From an uncultured Lacinutrix sp. (GTDB taxonomy: Bacteria; Bacteroidota; Bacteroidia; Flavobacteriales; Flavobacteriaceae): a stretch of 64,000 nt of DNA. Shown one piece after another: positions 37,297 to 45,776 of this stretch. The stretch spans positions 62,001 to 126,000 of the forward strand of contig CAKZMU010000056.1 of assembly GCA_937129145.1 (NCBI GenBank). Direction: 5' to 3'. The notes under the pieces were generated by a model that was given only the letters and a program-made list of their open reading frames with translations, was not told the origin of the DNA and did no database searches. Position 1 is the first letter of the stretch. Every line of letters starts with the position of its first letter. A program made the position numbers and the translations under genes.

Positions 37297-37680
37297 ATGG
37301 CAGATCACGCACATAAATTAGAAATATTAAGAGGCTTAGTAAAGTTCAAGTCCAATACTCAAAAAATCTGGGGAGTATTAATTCTTTTAACAATTGTTAC
37401 AGCAATAGAGGTTGTACTAGGTATTTATAAACCTGAAGTATTAATGGGGCCATTTTTAGGAATGAAAATCCTAAACTGGATATTTATTATTCTTACAATT
37501 GTTAAAGCATATTACATTACTTGGGACTTCATGCACATGCGAGACGAAACAAAGTCGTTACGCCGTATGGTAGTTTGGACAGCTGTATTCCTTATTTGTT
37601 ACTTAATATTCATCCTTTTACTTGAAGGAGGATATGTTTTCGATGTATACAAAGAAGGATATGTAAAAACAGATTTTTAA
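37297..37680 (+). CDS. Cytochrome c oxidase subunit IV-like protein
   Basis: A 127-residue membrane protein of the prokaryotic cytochrome c oxidase subunit IV family. Three hydrophobic segments (about 25-45, 52-72, 88-112) are visible, with the conserved KAYYITWDFMHMRDE between the second and third. It stabilises the oxidase complex. It starts 21 bases after subunit III and is followed by a terminator-like hairpin at 37720-37754. Confidence 0.9.
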   Translation: MADHAHKLEILRGLVKFKSNTQKIWGVLILLTIVTAIEVVLGIYKPEVLMGPFLGMKILNWIFIILTIVKAYYITWDFMHMRDETKSLRRMVVWTAVFLICYLIFILLLEGGYVFDVYKEGYVKTDF

Positions 37681-37719
37681 TAAAAAAATAAACATAGAAA
37701 TATGTTAAAACATATAGAT

Positions 37720-37754
37720 AAAGGCGGTTTTTAAAACCGTCTTTTTTATTTTTG
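37720..37754 (+). terminator. Terminator-like hairpin after cox subunit IV, overlapping a -7 box
   Basis: GGCGGTTT and AAAACCGTC pair, followed by a T-run. The final TATTTTTG (37747-37754) matches the -7 consensus TAnnTTTG and ends four bases before the next ATG. One segment may therefore both stop the upstream transcript and start the next one. Confidence 0.6.
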
Positions 37755-37758
37755 TACT

Positions 37759-38475
37759 ATGCAAAAAAAGAGCCTTAAAAAAACAATCATACTCTCGGTT
37801 TTATTCTTTCTACCAGTATTATTTTTATTGTTTTTATACCCTTCAAAACACAATTATAACCCTTTGGATGTTGTTAAAACACAAGTTGAAGAAGTCACTG
37901 ACTTTAAAGATGAAGATGGTAATGACATTCGCTTTGAGGGTAACATAACAGTTGTTGGCTTTTTAGGAAGCGAACCTATGCAAGAAACCACAACAGCCTT
38001 AAACCTTAAGGAATTAGTCTACGATAAGTTTAAGGGCTTTAAACGTTTTCAAATACTTGTTCTAGTGCCTGATGGTTCTCAAAGTCAGATTGCAGAATTA
38101 CGAAAAGAATTATTAAAATACGACGAGTTAAAATATTGGCATTTTGCTTATGGACATCCGCAAGATATTTTAAAGGTGTTTAATAGTTTGAAATCTGAAA
38201 TTCCTTTAAGCGATAAGTATGCAACAAGCCATGTGTTTATAGTTGATAACGAGTTGAATCAACGAGGTAGAAATGATGATAGAACCGACAACGACATTGA
38301 AGCCAATAAACCTATTTACAGTATGACCTCGTACGATTGTGTGGAAGTTGCAGAGCTAAAAAACAAAATGAGCGAAGACATTCGTATTTTATTTACCGAA
38401 TATAGACAAAAAAGAGATGGAAATTTTGACTCTTCATCAAGAAGAGCAGACGACTTAAAAAAAGTTACTGATTAA
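37759..38475 (+). CDS. Membrane-anchored SCO-like protein lacking the copper cysteines
   Basis: A 238-residue protein with an N-terminal membrane anchor (about 9-27). The periplasmic part follows the strand/helix order of a thioredoxin fold. NITVVGFLGSEPMQETTTALNL aligns by eye with LVEFFFTTCPTICPRMSRNL of the SCO protein encoded next door, and HVFIVDNELNQRGR aligns with its NFALIDKNGFIRSR. The CxxxC copper motif is replaced, and the only Cys is in SYDCVEV. It belongs to the oxidase assembly locus, and a scaffold or partner role to SCO is inference. The family is conserved in Flavobacteriaceae, as far as I recall, but not characterised. Confidence 0.7.
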   Translation: MQKKSLKKTIILSVLFFLPVLFLLFLYPSKHNYNPLDVVKTQVEEVTDFKDEDGNDIRFEGNITVVGFLGSEPMQETTTALNLKELVYDKFKGFKRFQILVLVPDGSQSQIAELRKELLKYDELKYWHFAYGHPQDILKVFNSLKSEIPLSDKYATSHVFIVDNELNQRGRNDDRTDNDIEANKPIYSMTSYDCVEVAELKNKMSEDIRILFTEYRQKRDGNFDSSSRRADDLKKVTD

Positions 38476-38479
38476 TTCC

Positions 38480-38518
38480 TAACTATTCCCTCCTTGAGGA
38501 GGGTTAGGGAGGTGTAGA
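38480..38518 (+). repeat. Intergenic palindromic repeat, family A, copy 2
   Basis: CCCTCC TTGA GGAGGG (38488-38503) followed by TTAGGGAGGTG. It lies wholly in the 53-base gap between the SCO-like gene and the SCO gene. It has the same plan as 16518-16550 in the opposite orientation. Confidence 0.65.
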
Positions 38519-38528
38519 TTTAAAACAA

Positions 38529-39269
38529 ATGAAAAAAACTAATTATTCATACGTAGGCATAGCACTAATAATTCTAGTGTTTGGGATTATTTTTATTCCT
38601 CGAATTGTTGATAGAATTACAAGCGACGATATTACTAGAGAAGAAAGCAGAAGCAAAAAAGCAAGCACACAAGTACCTAGTGACAAGCCATTGGCTTTTT
38701 TAGAAATAAATGGCGAGCCTAAAAAAGTGCCAGCATTTAGTTTTACCAATCAAAACGGTGAGACCATTACAAATAAAGACTACGAAGGCAAAGTGTATTT
38801 AGTAGAATTCTTTTTTACTACCTGTCCAACCATTTGCCCTAGAATGAGCAGAAACTTGGTACAAATACAAAACAACTTTAGTGGTTATGAAGATTTTGGA
38901 GTAGCATCATTTACAATAAATCCAGAAAATGACACACCAGAAGTTTTAAAAGCCTATGCCGAAAAATACGGTATTACCAATCCTAACTGGCATTTAATGA
39001 CAGGAAATCAAGACACTATTTATACTTTGGCAAACGAAGGTTTTAATTTATATACAGCTGAAGATGGTACTGTTGAAGGTGGTTTTGAACATTCAGGTAA
39101 TTTTGCACTTATAGATAAAAACGGATTCATTCGCTCTAGAACGGTAAATGGAAATCCGTTAATATATTACAATGGTATCATCAGCGAAGAAGAAAAATAT
39201 GATGAGGATGGCTTTAAGGAAGAGATTTCGCTGCTAAAAGAAGATATTGCAAAGCTTTTAAAAGAGTAA
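38529..39269 (+). CDS. SCO family copper chaperone for cytochrome oxidase
   Basis: A 246-residue SCO1/SenC protein that delivers copper to the CuA centre of CoxB. An N-terminal membrane anchor (about 8-27) precedes a thioredoxin-like domain. The copper ligands are Cys99 and Cys103 in TTCPTICP and His188 in FEHSGNF. Its neighbours are the cysteine-less SCO-like protein upstream and DUF420 downstream (2-base gap), consistent with an assembly operon for the aa3 oxidase. Confidence 0.93.
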   Translation: MKKTNYSYVGIALIILVFGIIFIPRIVDRITSDDITREESRSKKASTQVPSDKPLAFLEINGEPKKVPAFSFTNQNGETITNKDYEGKVYLVEFFFTTCPTICPRMSRNLVQIQNNFSGYEDFGVASFTINPENDTPEVLKAYAEKYGITNPNWHLMTGNQDTIYTLANEGFNLYTAEDGTVEGGFEHSGNFALIDKNGFIRSRTVNGNPLIYYNGIISEEEKYDEDGFKEEISLLKEDIAKLLKE

Positions 39270-39270
39270 T

Positions 39271-39795
39271 ATGACTGAGGATAAAGCAAAAGAAAAAAAA
39301 TACAATAAATGGATAGTAGTATTGTCTATAACTATTCCATTGATTGTTGCAGCATTATTTGGTGTTAAAATTGATGCTGAATTGCCAGTTTTTTTACCAC
39401 CAATTTATGCGTCAATAAATGCATTTACAGCATTGGTTTTAGTAACTGCATTTTGGGCGATTACCAACAAAAAACAAAACTTGCATAAGCGTTTGATGCA
39501 ATTGGCTATTTCTTTATCAGTAGTGTTTTTAGTAATGTATATAGCTTATCACATGACAAGCGATTCTACAAAGTATGGTGGAGATGGATTTGTAAAATAT
39601 GTGTATTATGCAATACTTATTACACATATCATTATGTCGATAGCAGTAATACCATTTGTATTAATAACCTATGTTAGAGCCATTACGAATAATTTTGAGA
39701 GGCATAAAAAAATAGCAAGAATCACATTTCCGCTTTGGTTGTATGTAGCTATCTCTGGAGTAGTGGTTTATATTATGATTTCACCTTATTATTGA
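39271..39795 (+). CDS. DUF420 membrane protein
   Basis: A 174-residue protein with five hydrophobic segments. It belongs to the DUF420 family (related to CtaM/YozB), whose members are linked to cytochrome oxidase maturation in other bacteria (known). The histidines in YHMTSDSTKYGG and THIIMSIAVIP are typical of the family. It is encoded 2 bases after the SCO gene and 5 bases before the CxxC microprotein. The exact biochemical role is unknown. Confidence 0.88.
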   Translation: MTEDKAKEKKYNKWIVVLSITIPLIVAALFGVKIDAELPVFLPPIYASINAFTALVLVTAFWAITNKKQNLHKRLMQLAISLSVVFLVMYIAYHMTSDSTKYGGDGFVKYVYYAILITHIIMSIAVIPFVLITYVRAITNNFERHKKIARITFPLWLYVAISGVVVYIMISPYY

Positions 39796-39799
39796 ACCT

Positions 39800-40015
39800 T
39801 TGAAAAAAAACCACGTCATATTAATAGTAATTATGCTATTTGTTGTTTACAATACAGAAGCACAATGTGCCATGTGTCGAGCAGTCCTTGAAAGTGAAGA
39901 AGGTCAAAAAACAGCTGAAGGTATTAATAATGGTATTATTTACTTAATGCTTATTCCTTACATTCTAGTTGGAGGGTTAGGCGTCATTATTTACAAAAAA
40001 CTAAGACAAAAATAA
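39800..40015 (+). CDS. 71-residue CxxC membrane microprotein of the oxidase assembly locus
   Basis: A 71-residue protein starting at TTG 39800, 5 bases after the DUF420 gene. It has an N-terminal signal-like segment (about 4-21), then QCAMCRAVLESEEGQ with a CxxC pair (Cys23, Cys26), then a second hydrophobic helix (about 43-64) and a Lys/Arg-rich end. The CxxC would sit in the periplasm just outside the membrane. Its place after SCO and DUF420 suggests a role in copper or thiol handling for oxidase assembly (inference). I do not recognise a named family. Confidence 0.75.
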   Translation: MKKNHVILIVIMLFVVYNTEAQCAMCRAVLESEEGQKTAEGINNGIIYLMLIPYILVGGLGVIIYKKLRQK

Positions 40016-40108
40016 TTTTAACATTTAATTAAGTCTAATGATGTAACAAATAAGGACTTTTGCAGTCTAATTGTTGTTGTAGCATTAAAAGGCAAAAAAA
40101 CACTAACT

Positions 40109-40810
40109 ATGTTAAAAATTAACCAACTACATAAATCCTACCCAATAGGAGACTCCAGTTTACACGTACTTAAAGGGATTGACCTTGATGTTGAAAGCGG
40201 TGAAATGGTGGCTATTATGGGTTCTTCGGGTTCAGGTAAATCAACGCTCTTAAATATTATTGGAATGCTCGATGAGGCAGATTCTGGTGATTATATTTTA
40301 GATGATGTGCCAATTAAAAACCTAAACGAGAAAAAAGCAGCTATTTATCGAAATAAATTTTTAGGGTTTATCTTTCAATCTTTTAACCTTATAAATTATA
40401 AAAATGCACTTGAAAACGTAGCATTGCCATTATATTATCAAGGCTTAAAGCGTAAAGAGCGTCAAGAAAAAGGCAAGTTTCACCTTAAAAAAGTGGGGCT
40501 GTTAGATTGGGCACATCACTTACCAAGTGAATTATCTGGTGGACAAAAACAACGTGTAGCTATAGCTAGAGCATTGGCTGCAAATCCTAAATTATTATTG
40601 GCAGATGAGCCTACAGGAGCTTTAGATACCACAACTTCTTATGAAATTATGGAGTTCCTTCAGCAATTAAATGACGAAGGTAAAACCATATTAATCGTAA
40701 CGCACGAAGAAGACATTGCCGAAATGTGCAAGCGCGTTGTGCGTTTACGCGATGGTATTATTATGGAAGACAAAAAAGTTAATCAAGTAAGAGCGTCACA
40801 ATATGTTTGA
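40109..40810 (+). CDS. MacB-type ABC transporter ATP-binding protein
   Basis: A 233-residue ATPase of the LolD/MacB class. Walker [10 protein letters not shown] is at 38-46, signature LSGGQ at 142-146, and Walker B LLLADE at 162-167, with an EPTGALD continuation. It powers the two permeases encoded immediately downstream, and its 3' end overlaps the first permease by 8 bases. With the adaptor and TolC genes it forms a tripartite efflux or envelope-extrusion system. In the gap upstream, AGTCTAAT occurs twice (40032 and 40064). Confidence 0.93.
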   Translation: MLKINQLHKSYPIGDSSLHVLKGIDLDVESGEMVAIMGSSGSGKSTLLNIIGMLDEADSGDYILDDVPIKNLNEKKAAIYRNKFLGFIFQSFNLINYKNALENVALPLYYQGLKRKERQEKGKFHLKKVGLLDWAHHLPSELSGGQKQRVAIARALAANPKLLLADEPTGALDTTTSYEIMEFLQQLNDEGKTILIVTHEEDIAEMCKRVVRLRDGIIMEDKKVNQVRASQYV

Positions 40811-42032
40811 TTTAGACCTTTGGCGCGAAATATTTCAAAGCATGAACAAAAACCGGACGCGTTCTATCTTGTCTGGTTTTACAGTGGCATTTGCGATTTT
40901 ACTATTCACTATTTTAATTGGTATAGCAAATGGACTTGGAAACACCTTTCAAGAAGGATTTGCCGATGACGCTATTAATGCCATATTTATTCGAACAGGA
41001 AATACCACTAAAGCATACGATGGCTTGCAAGCAGGTAGACGTATCCAACTTAAAAATGAAGATTTCGATTTTATAAACGAAGAGTATAAAGATAAAATTC
41101 AATATAGTACAGTTAGAATATTTAAAAATGTTAATGCTTCTTACAAAGGCGAAAAAAACAACTACTCAGTTAGAGCAGTAAATCCTGACCATCAATTTCT
41201 TGAAAAATCTATAATGAAAGATGGGCGTTATATATCTCAATTAGATTTGCAAAACAAGAGCAAATTTATTGTTATCGGTAGATTAGTTGAAGAAGATTTG
41301 TTTTCAAAAGAATCAGCTTTAGGTGAGTACATAAATTTAAGTGGTATCCAATATAAAGTTGTAGGTGTTTTTACAGATGAAGGAAACGATAATGAAGAAC
41401 GCATTATATACATGCCAGCATCTACAGCACAATTATTGTATGGAAATAATGATTACGTAGATTCAATAACGCTAGGTTATAATCCAGATTTAAGTGTAGA
41501 TGAAGCTATTGCTTTTAGTAATAAGCTTACCAAACGGTTAAAAGACCGTTTTTCAGTAGCACCAACCGATCAAAGTGCTGTGAGGGTATTTAATATGGCT
41601 CTCCAAAACAAGGGAGTATCGCAATTACAATTTGGCTTGGGATTGATTATCATTGTAATTGGGCTAGGTACACTTATAGCAGGAATTGTTGGTATTAGTA
41701 ATATCATGATATTTATTGTTAAAGAACGCACTAAAGAAATTGGTATTAGAAAAGCGCTTGGTGCACCACCAAGAAAAATAGTATCATTAATTCTTTTAGA
41801 ATCAATAATTATTACAGCCATTACAGGTTACATAGGTTTAGTACTGGGTGTTGCTGTCTTAGAATGGGCAAACCCACTACTTGAAGACTATTTTATAAAG
41901 GAAGCAGGTGTTAGCAAAAATATAGTTATAACAGCAACTATAGTACTAGTTTTAGCAGGGTCATTAGCAGGATATTTGCCAGCAAAAAAAGCATCAAAAA
42001 TCAAACCAATTGTAGCACTAAGAAACGACTAA
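40803..42032 (+). CDS. MacB-type ABC transporter permease 1
   Basis: A 409-residue permease with four membrane helices. A first helix is at about 22-44, followed by a large periplasmic MacB_PCD domain (about 45-280). The FtsX-type three-helix bundle (about 285-405) carries the conserved KERTKEIGIRKALGAPPRKI cytoplasmic motif. It is probably a heterodimer partner of the next gene. It starts inside the end of the ATPase gene and ends 2 bases before permease 2. The substrate is unknown. Confidence 0.92.
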   Translation: MFDLDLWREIFQSMNKNRTRSILSGFTVAFAILLFTILIGIANGLGNTFQEGFADDAINAIFIRTGNTTKAYDGLQAGRRIQLKNEDFDFINEEYKDKIQYSTVRIFKNVNASYKGEKNNYSVRAVNPDHQFLEKSIMKDGRYISQLDLQNKSKFIVIGRLVEEDLFSKESALGEYINLSGIQYKVVGVFTDEGNDNEERIIYMPASTAQLLYGNNDYVDSITLGYNPDLSVDEAIAFSNKLTKRLKDRFSVAPTDQSAVRVFNMALQNKGVSQLQFGLGLIIIVIGLGTLIAGIVGISNIMIFIVKERTKEIGIRKALGAPPRKIVSLILLESIIITAITGYIGLVLGVAVLEWANPLLEDYFIKEAGVSKNIVITATIVLVLAGSLAGYLPAKKASKIKPIVALRND

Positions 42033-42034
42033 AG

Positions 42035-43282
42035 ATGATAAAATTTTTATTTGATAGAGATACATGGCAGGAAGTAATTGATAGTATGAGTAAAAACAAG
42101 CTCCGTACTATTATTACCATGGTAGGTGTTTGGTGGGGAATTTTACTCTTAATAGGTTTATTGGGCTCTGCACGTGGTATTGAAAACAGCTTTAATCGTA
42201 GTTTTAGCGATTTTGCAACCAATAGTGTATTTATTTTTGGACAAAGAACTAGTAAGCCTTTTAAAGGTTTTCAAGAAGGTAGAGCTGTTAGACTTAAGCT
42301 AAGTGATGCCGAACGTATTAAAGAAAATATAGAAGGTGTAGAATTTGTTGTGCCGAGAAACCAAAGAAGTGGTTTTGTAGTAAGAAAAGCATTATCAGGA
42401 AGTTACGGAGTTGCAGGAGATTATCCGCTACTAGACGTAGTACAGAAAAAGAAACTAATAAAGAGTCAAGGACGCTTTATTAATCAAACAGATATAGACA
42501 ATAACCGTAAAGTAGCGGTTATATCTGAAGATATTTATAAACAACTATTTGAAAAAGATGAAGACCCTTTTGGTGAACTTATTAGGATTAATGATATAAA
42601 CTTTAAAGTAGTTGGCGTTTTTGAGACGACTCCTTTTGGAGGCCCACAAACTGATATACACATTCCATTTTCAACATTTCAACAAATATATAATCAAGGG
42701 GATAACATTGGATGGATGATGATAACTGGAGAACGGGAATATGACATCAAACAACTTGAGGAAGATATTAAATTGTCATTAAGAAATATGCATAAAATTC
42801 ATCCTGCTGATAAACGTGCTTTTGGAAGTTTTAATCTCGGAGAATTATTTAAAAGTGTTGAAAGCTTTTTGACAGGCATGCAGTTTTTAACATGGTTTGT
42901 AGGTATAGCAACACTTATTGCAGGTGTGTTTGCCATTGGTAATATATTATTAATTACTGTAAAAGAACGTACTAAAGAAATAGGTGTTCGTCGCGCTTTA
43001 GGTGCTACACCATTTGAAATTAAAAGACAAATTGTTGTTGAAGCTGTGTTTTTAACAATGATTGCAGGTTTAATGGGAATAATAAGCGGAGGTTGGATAT
43101 TAATTTTAATAGATAAAACATTAGGGCAAGGTGACGACGCGACTTTTGTAAACGCATCAGTCTCTATAGGTGTTGTATTTATAGCATTATTAATATTAGT
43201 AATACTAGGGACCCTTATAGGATTAATTCCTGCATTTAAAGCCACAAGTATTAAACCAATTGAAGCATTAAGAGAAGAATAA
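42035..43282 (+). CDS. MacB-type ABC transporter permease 2
   Basis: A 415-residue paralogue of permease 1 with the same layout: helix at about 28-48, MacB_PCD domain, and FtsX bundle from about 290 with KERTKEIGVRRALGATPFEI. The two permeases differ in the periplasmic part, which suggests an obligate heterodimer, as in other Bacteroidota MacB-like sets (inference). It is followed 27 bases later by the adaptor gene. Confidence 0.92.
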   Translation: MIKFLFDRDTWQEVIDSMSKNKLRTIITMVGVWWGILLLIGLLGSARGIENSFNRSFSDFATNSVFIFGQRTSKPFKGFQEGRAVRLKLSDAERIKENIEGVEFVVPRNQRSGFVVRKALSGSYGVAGDYPLLDVVQKKKLIKSQGRFINQTDIDNNRKVAVISEDIYKQLFEKDEDPFGELIRINDINFKVVGVFETTPFGGPQTDIHIPFSTFQQIYNQGDNIGWMMITGEREYDIKQLEEDIKLSLRNMHKIHPADKRAFGSFNLGELFKSVESFLTGMQFLTWFVGIATLIAGVFAIGNILLITVKERTKEIGVRRALGATPFEIKRQIVVEAVFLTMIAGLMGIISGGWILILIDKTLGQGDDATFVNASVSIGVVFIALLILVILGTLIGLIPAFKATSIKPIEALREE

Positions 43283-43309
43283 AAAACCAACATTATATTA
43301 AATTAAAAA

Positions 43310-44431
43310 ATGAAAAAATCAGTAAAAATTATTTTAGGAATTGCATTGTTAATCCTATTGGTATGGGTATTAGCATATTTCAAAAAATCAAATACTGCTG
43401 AGGTAGTAGACTACGAAGTCGAAGAGCCTTACTATACTTCTATCGACTATAAAGTTGTAGCAACAGGAAAACTAAATCCCGAAGAAGAAATTGAATTAAA
43501 ACCTCAAGTGTCTGGTATTATCGATAAGATTTTAGTAGAAGAAGGTGATATTGTACAAAAAGGAGACTTAATTGCTAAAATTAGAGTCGTTCCTAACGAG
43601 CAAAGTTTGGTAAGTGCAAGTAGTAGAATTAAAACTGCACAGTTATCAAAAAACAATGCACAAACTTTATATGATAGAAATAAAGCATTATTTGATAAAG
43701 GCGTGATATCTAAACAAGATTTTGAAAATAGTGAGTTATCACTAAATCAAGCAAATGAAAGTTTAAGACAAGCACAAAACGACTATCAAATTATTAAGCG
43801 AGGGTCACTATCTGGAGGGAACACAGCTAATACAAACATTATAGCACAAATTCCAGGAACGGTTTTGCAAATCCCTATTCGTGAAGGAGACCAAGTTATA
43901 CAAAGTAACAACTTTAACGCAGGTACTAATGTGGCTACCGTTGCCGATATGAGCAAGATGATTTTTGAAGGAAAGGTTGACGAATCTGAAGTTGGGAAAC
44001 TGGAAGAAGGTAAAGACATTATTGTAGTGCTTGGTGCGATTAACGAGCAAGAATTTCCAGCAAAATTAACCTTTGTAGCACCTAAAGGAATAGAAGAAAA
44101 TGGTGCAGTACAATTTACTATTAAAGCAGATGTACAGGTAGAGCAATCTACTAAAATTAGAGCAGGTTATAGTGCCAATGCCGAAATAGAAATAGAAAGT
44201 AAAGACAGTATTCTTTGTATTAAAGAAGCCTTGTTACAATTTAATAGAATTACCGAAAAACCATTTGTGGAAATGATGAAAGACGACGGAACATTTAAAA
44301 AAGTGAATGTTGAGTTAGGACTTTCCGACGGAATTAATGTTGAGATTACTGATGGTGTAAAAGAAGGTGACAAAATTAAAGTTTGGAACAAGGTAAAAGA
44401 AGAGGAAGAAGAAACAGAAGAAGATAACTAA
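43310..44431 (+). CDS. Efflux periplasmic adaptor (HlyD/MacA family)
   Basis: A 373-residue membrane fusion protein. It has an N-terminal membrane anchor (about 5-22), then a lipoyl/biotinyl half (GKLNPEEEIELKPQVSGIIDKILVEEGDIVQKGD at about 54-87). An alpha-hairpin (about 95-155), the second lipoyl half, a beta-barrel, and an acidic C-terminus (EEEEETEEDN) follow. It bridges the MacB-type permease to the TolC-like outer-membrane channel, with all genes in order on one strand. Confidence 0.92.
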   Translation: MKKSVKIILGIALLILLVWVLAYFKKSNTAEVVDYEVEEPYYTSIDYKVVATGKLNPEEEIELKPQVSGIIDKILVEEGDIVQKGDLIAKIRVVPNEQSLVSASSRIKTAQLSKNNAQTLYDRNKALFDKGVISKQDFENSELSLNQANESLRQAQNDYQIIKRGSLSGGNTANTNIIAQIPGTVLQIPIREGDQVIQSNNFNAGTNVATVADMSKMIFEGKVDESEVGKLEEGKDIIVVLGAINEQEFPAKLTFVAPKGIEENGAVQFTIKADVQVEQSTKIRAGYSANAEIEIESKDSILCIKEALLQFNRITEKPFVEMMKDDGTFKKVNVELGLSDGINVEITDGVKEGDKIKVWNKVKEEEEETEEDN

Positions 44432-44453
44432 TCAATCGACTAGTAAACATAAT

Positions 44454-45773
44454 ATGAAAAATATATATTTAATATTAACCCTTTTAGTTGGAGTTTCAAT
44501 TACTGCCCAAAACAAAACTTGGACATTACAAGAATGTGTAACTCATGCTCTAGAAAATAACATTACCATTCAAAGATTTGAAAACAATTTGCTGATTAAC
44601 GAGCAAGATATAAGAGGTGCTAAAGGTCAGTTTTTACCATCAGCTGGTGCAAACATGTCTCAATCATTGAGTTTTGGTCAACAAGAGTTATTCCCTGGTG
44701 AATTTGTAAATAGAACCAGTAACTCAACCAGTATGAGTGTCAATGTTTCACAAACAATTTTCAATGGTTTTAGATTGACCAATTTATATAAGCAAGCACA
44801 ATTAAACTTAGAAACCAATGAGTTAGAGTTGAACAGAATTAAAGATGATATTTCTTTAAACGTGGCAAATTCGTATTTAAATGTACTGTTTAATAGAGAA
44901 CGATTAGAAACTGCTAAAGCACAGTATGAGTTTTCTAATAAGCAATTACAACAAGTAAAAGACCTTGTTGATGCAGGCGTACAGCCTAGAGTTAATATTT
45001 ATGATGCTGAAGCAACATTGAGTAACGATGAGCAAAGTGTTACAATTGCTGAAAACAATTACACATTGGCTTTATTAAACTTATCGCAATTGTTACAAGT
45101 GCCTTTTGAAGGGTTTAACGTTGAAGTTATAGACATCGACACACCATCTGCCGCATTAATGTACAACGATATCAAGCCTATTTTAAACTACGCTTTAGAA
45201 AACAGAAATGAAATAAAAGTTGCTGAAAAGAATATTGAAAATGCCGAATTAAGTACAGAAATATCTAAAAGTGGCTTTATGCCAAGTGTAAGTGCGAGTT
45301 ATGGACTTGGGACCAATGCGTTTTTCACAAACTTAAGCAGTACTGAAGAGAGTTTTATAAATCAGTTAAATGATAATAAAGGACATAGTTTTAGGTTAAG
45401 TGTTAATATTCCAATCTTTTCAAGATTTCAAAATAAAACAGCAGTTGCTAAATCAAAAATTAGAGAAGCAACTTCAAAACTAGATTTAGACCAGGCCAAG
45501 TTAACATTAGAATCTAATATTCAAAGAGCTTTTACCGATGCTCAAGCAGCGCTTAAAACATATGTTGCGGCTCAAAAATCATTAGCAGCACAAGAGTTAT
45601 CATTTTCAAATTCGCAAGAGCGTTACAATTTAGGTGATATGAACTCTTTTGAGTTGGAACAATCCAGAATACGATTGATTAATGCAGAGTCATCCTTAAT
45701 CAATGCAAAGTATGATTTTGTTTTTAAGACAAAAGTTTTAGACTTTTATACAGGCAAAACAATCGTGTTATAA
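44454..45773 (+). CDS. TolC family outer-membrane efflux channel
   Basis: A 439-residue outer-membrane efflux protein with a signal peptide (about 1-18, ending SITAQ). Two OEP repeats follow (about 25-210 and 230-430). These show the usual coiled-coil helices with WTLQECVTHALENN at the start and ERYNLGDMNSFELEQSR in the second repeat. It is the exit duct of the MacB-type system encoded upstream and probably the last gene of that operon. tsaB begins 3 bases later on the same strand. Confidence 0.92.
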   Translation: MKNIYLILTLLVGVSITAQNKTWTLQECVTHALENNITIQRFENNLLINEQDIRGAKGQFLPSAGANMSQSLSFGQQELFPGEFVNRTSNSTSMSVNVSQTIFNGFRLTNLYKQAQLNLETNELELNRIKDDISLNVANSYLNVLFNRERLETAKAQYEFSNKQLQQVKDLVDAGVQPRVNIYDAEATLSNDEQSVTIAENNYTLALLNLSQLLQVPFEGFNVEVIDIDTPSAALMYNDIKPILNYALENRNEIKVAEKNIENAELSTEISKSGFMPSVSASYGLGTNAFFTNLSSTEESFINQLNDNKGHSFRLSVNIPIFSRFQNKTAVAKSKIREATSKLDLDQAKLTLESNIQRAFTDAQAALKTYVAAQKSLAAQELSFSNSQERYNLGDMNSFELEQSRIRLINAESSLINAKYDFVFKTKVLDFYTGKTIVL

Positions 45774-45776
45774 ACA

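Noticed and set aside
42799-43293. Reverse-strand open frame of 164 codons opposite permease 2
   Set aside because: It lies wholly antisense to a clear FtsX-type permease domain, and its Asn/Ile/Pro-rich content is typical of shadow frames.
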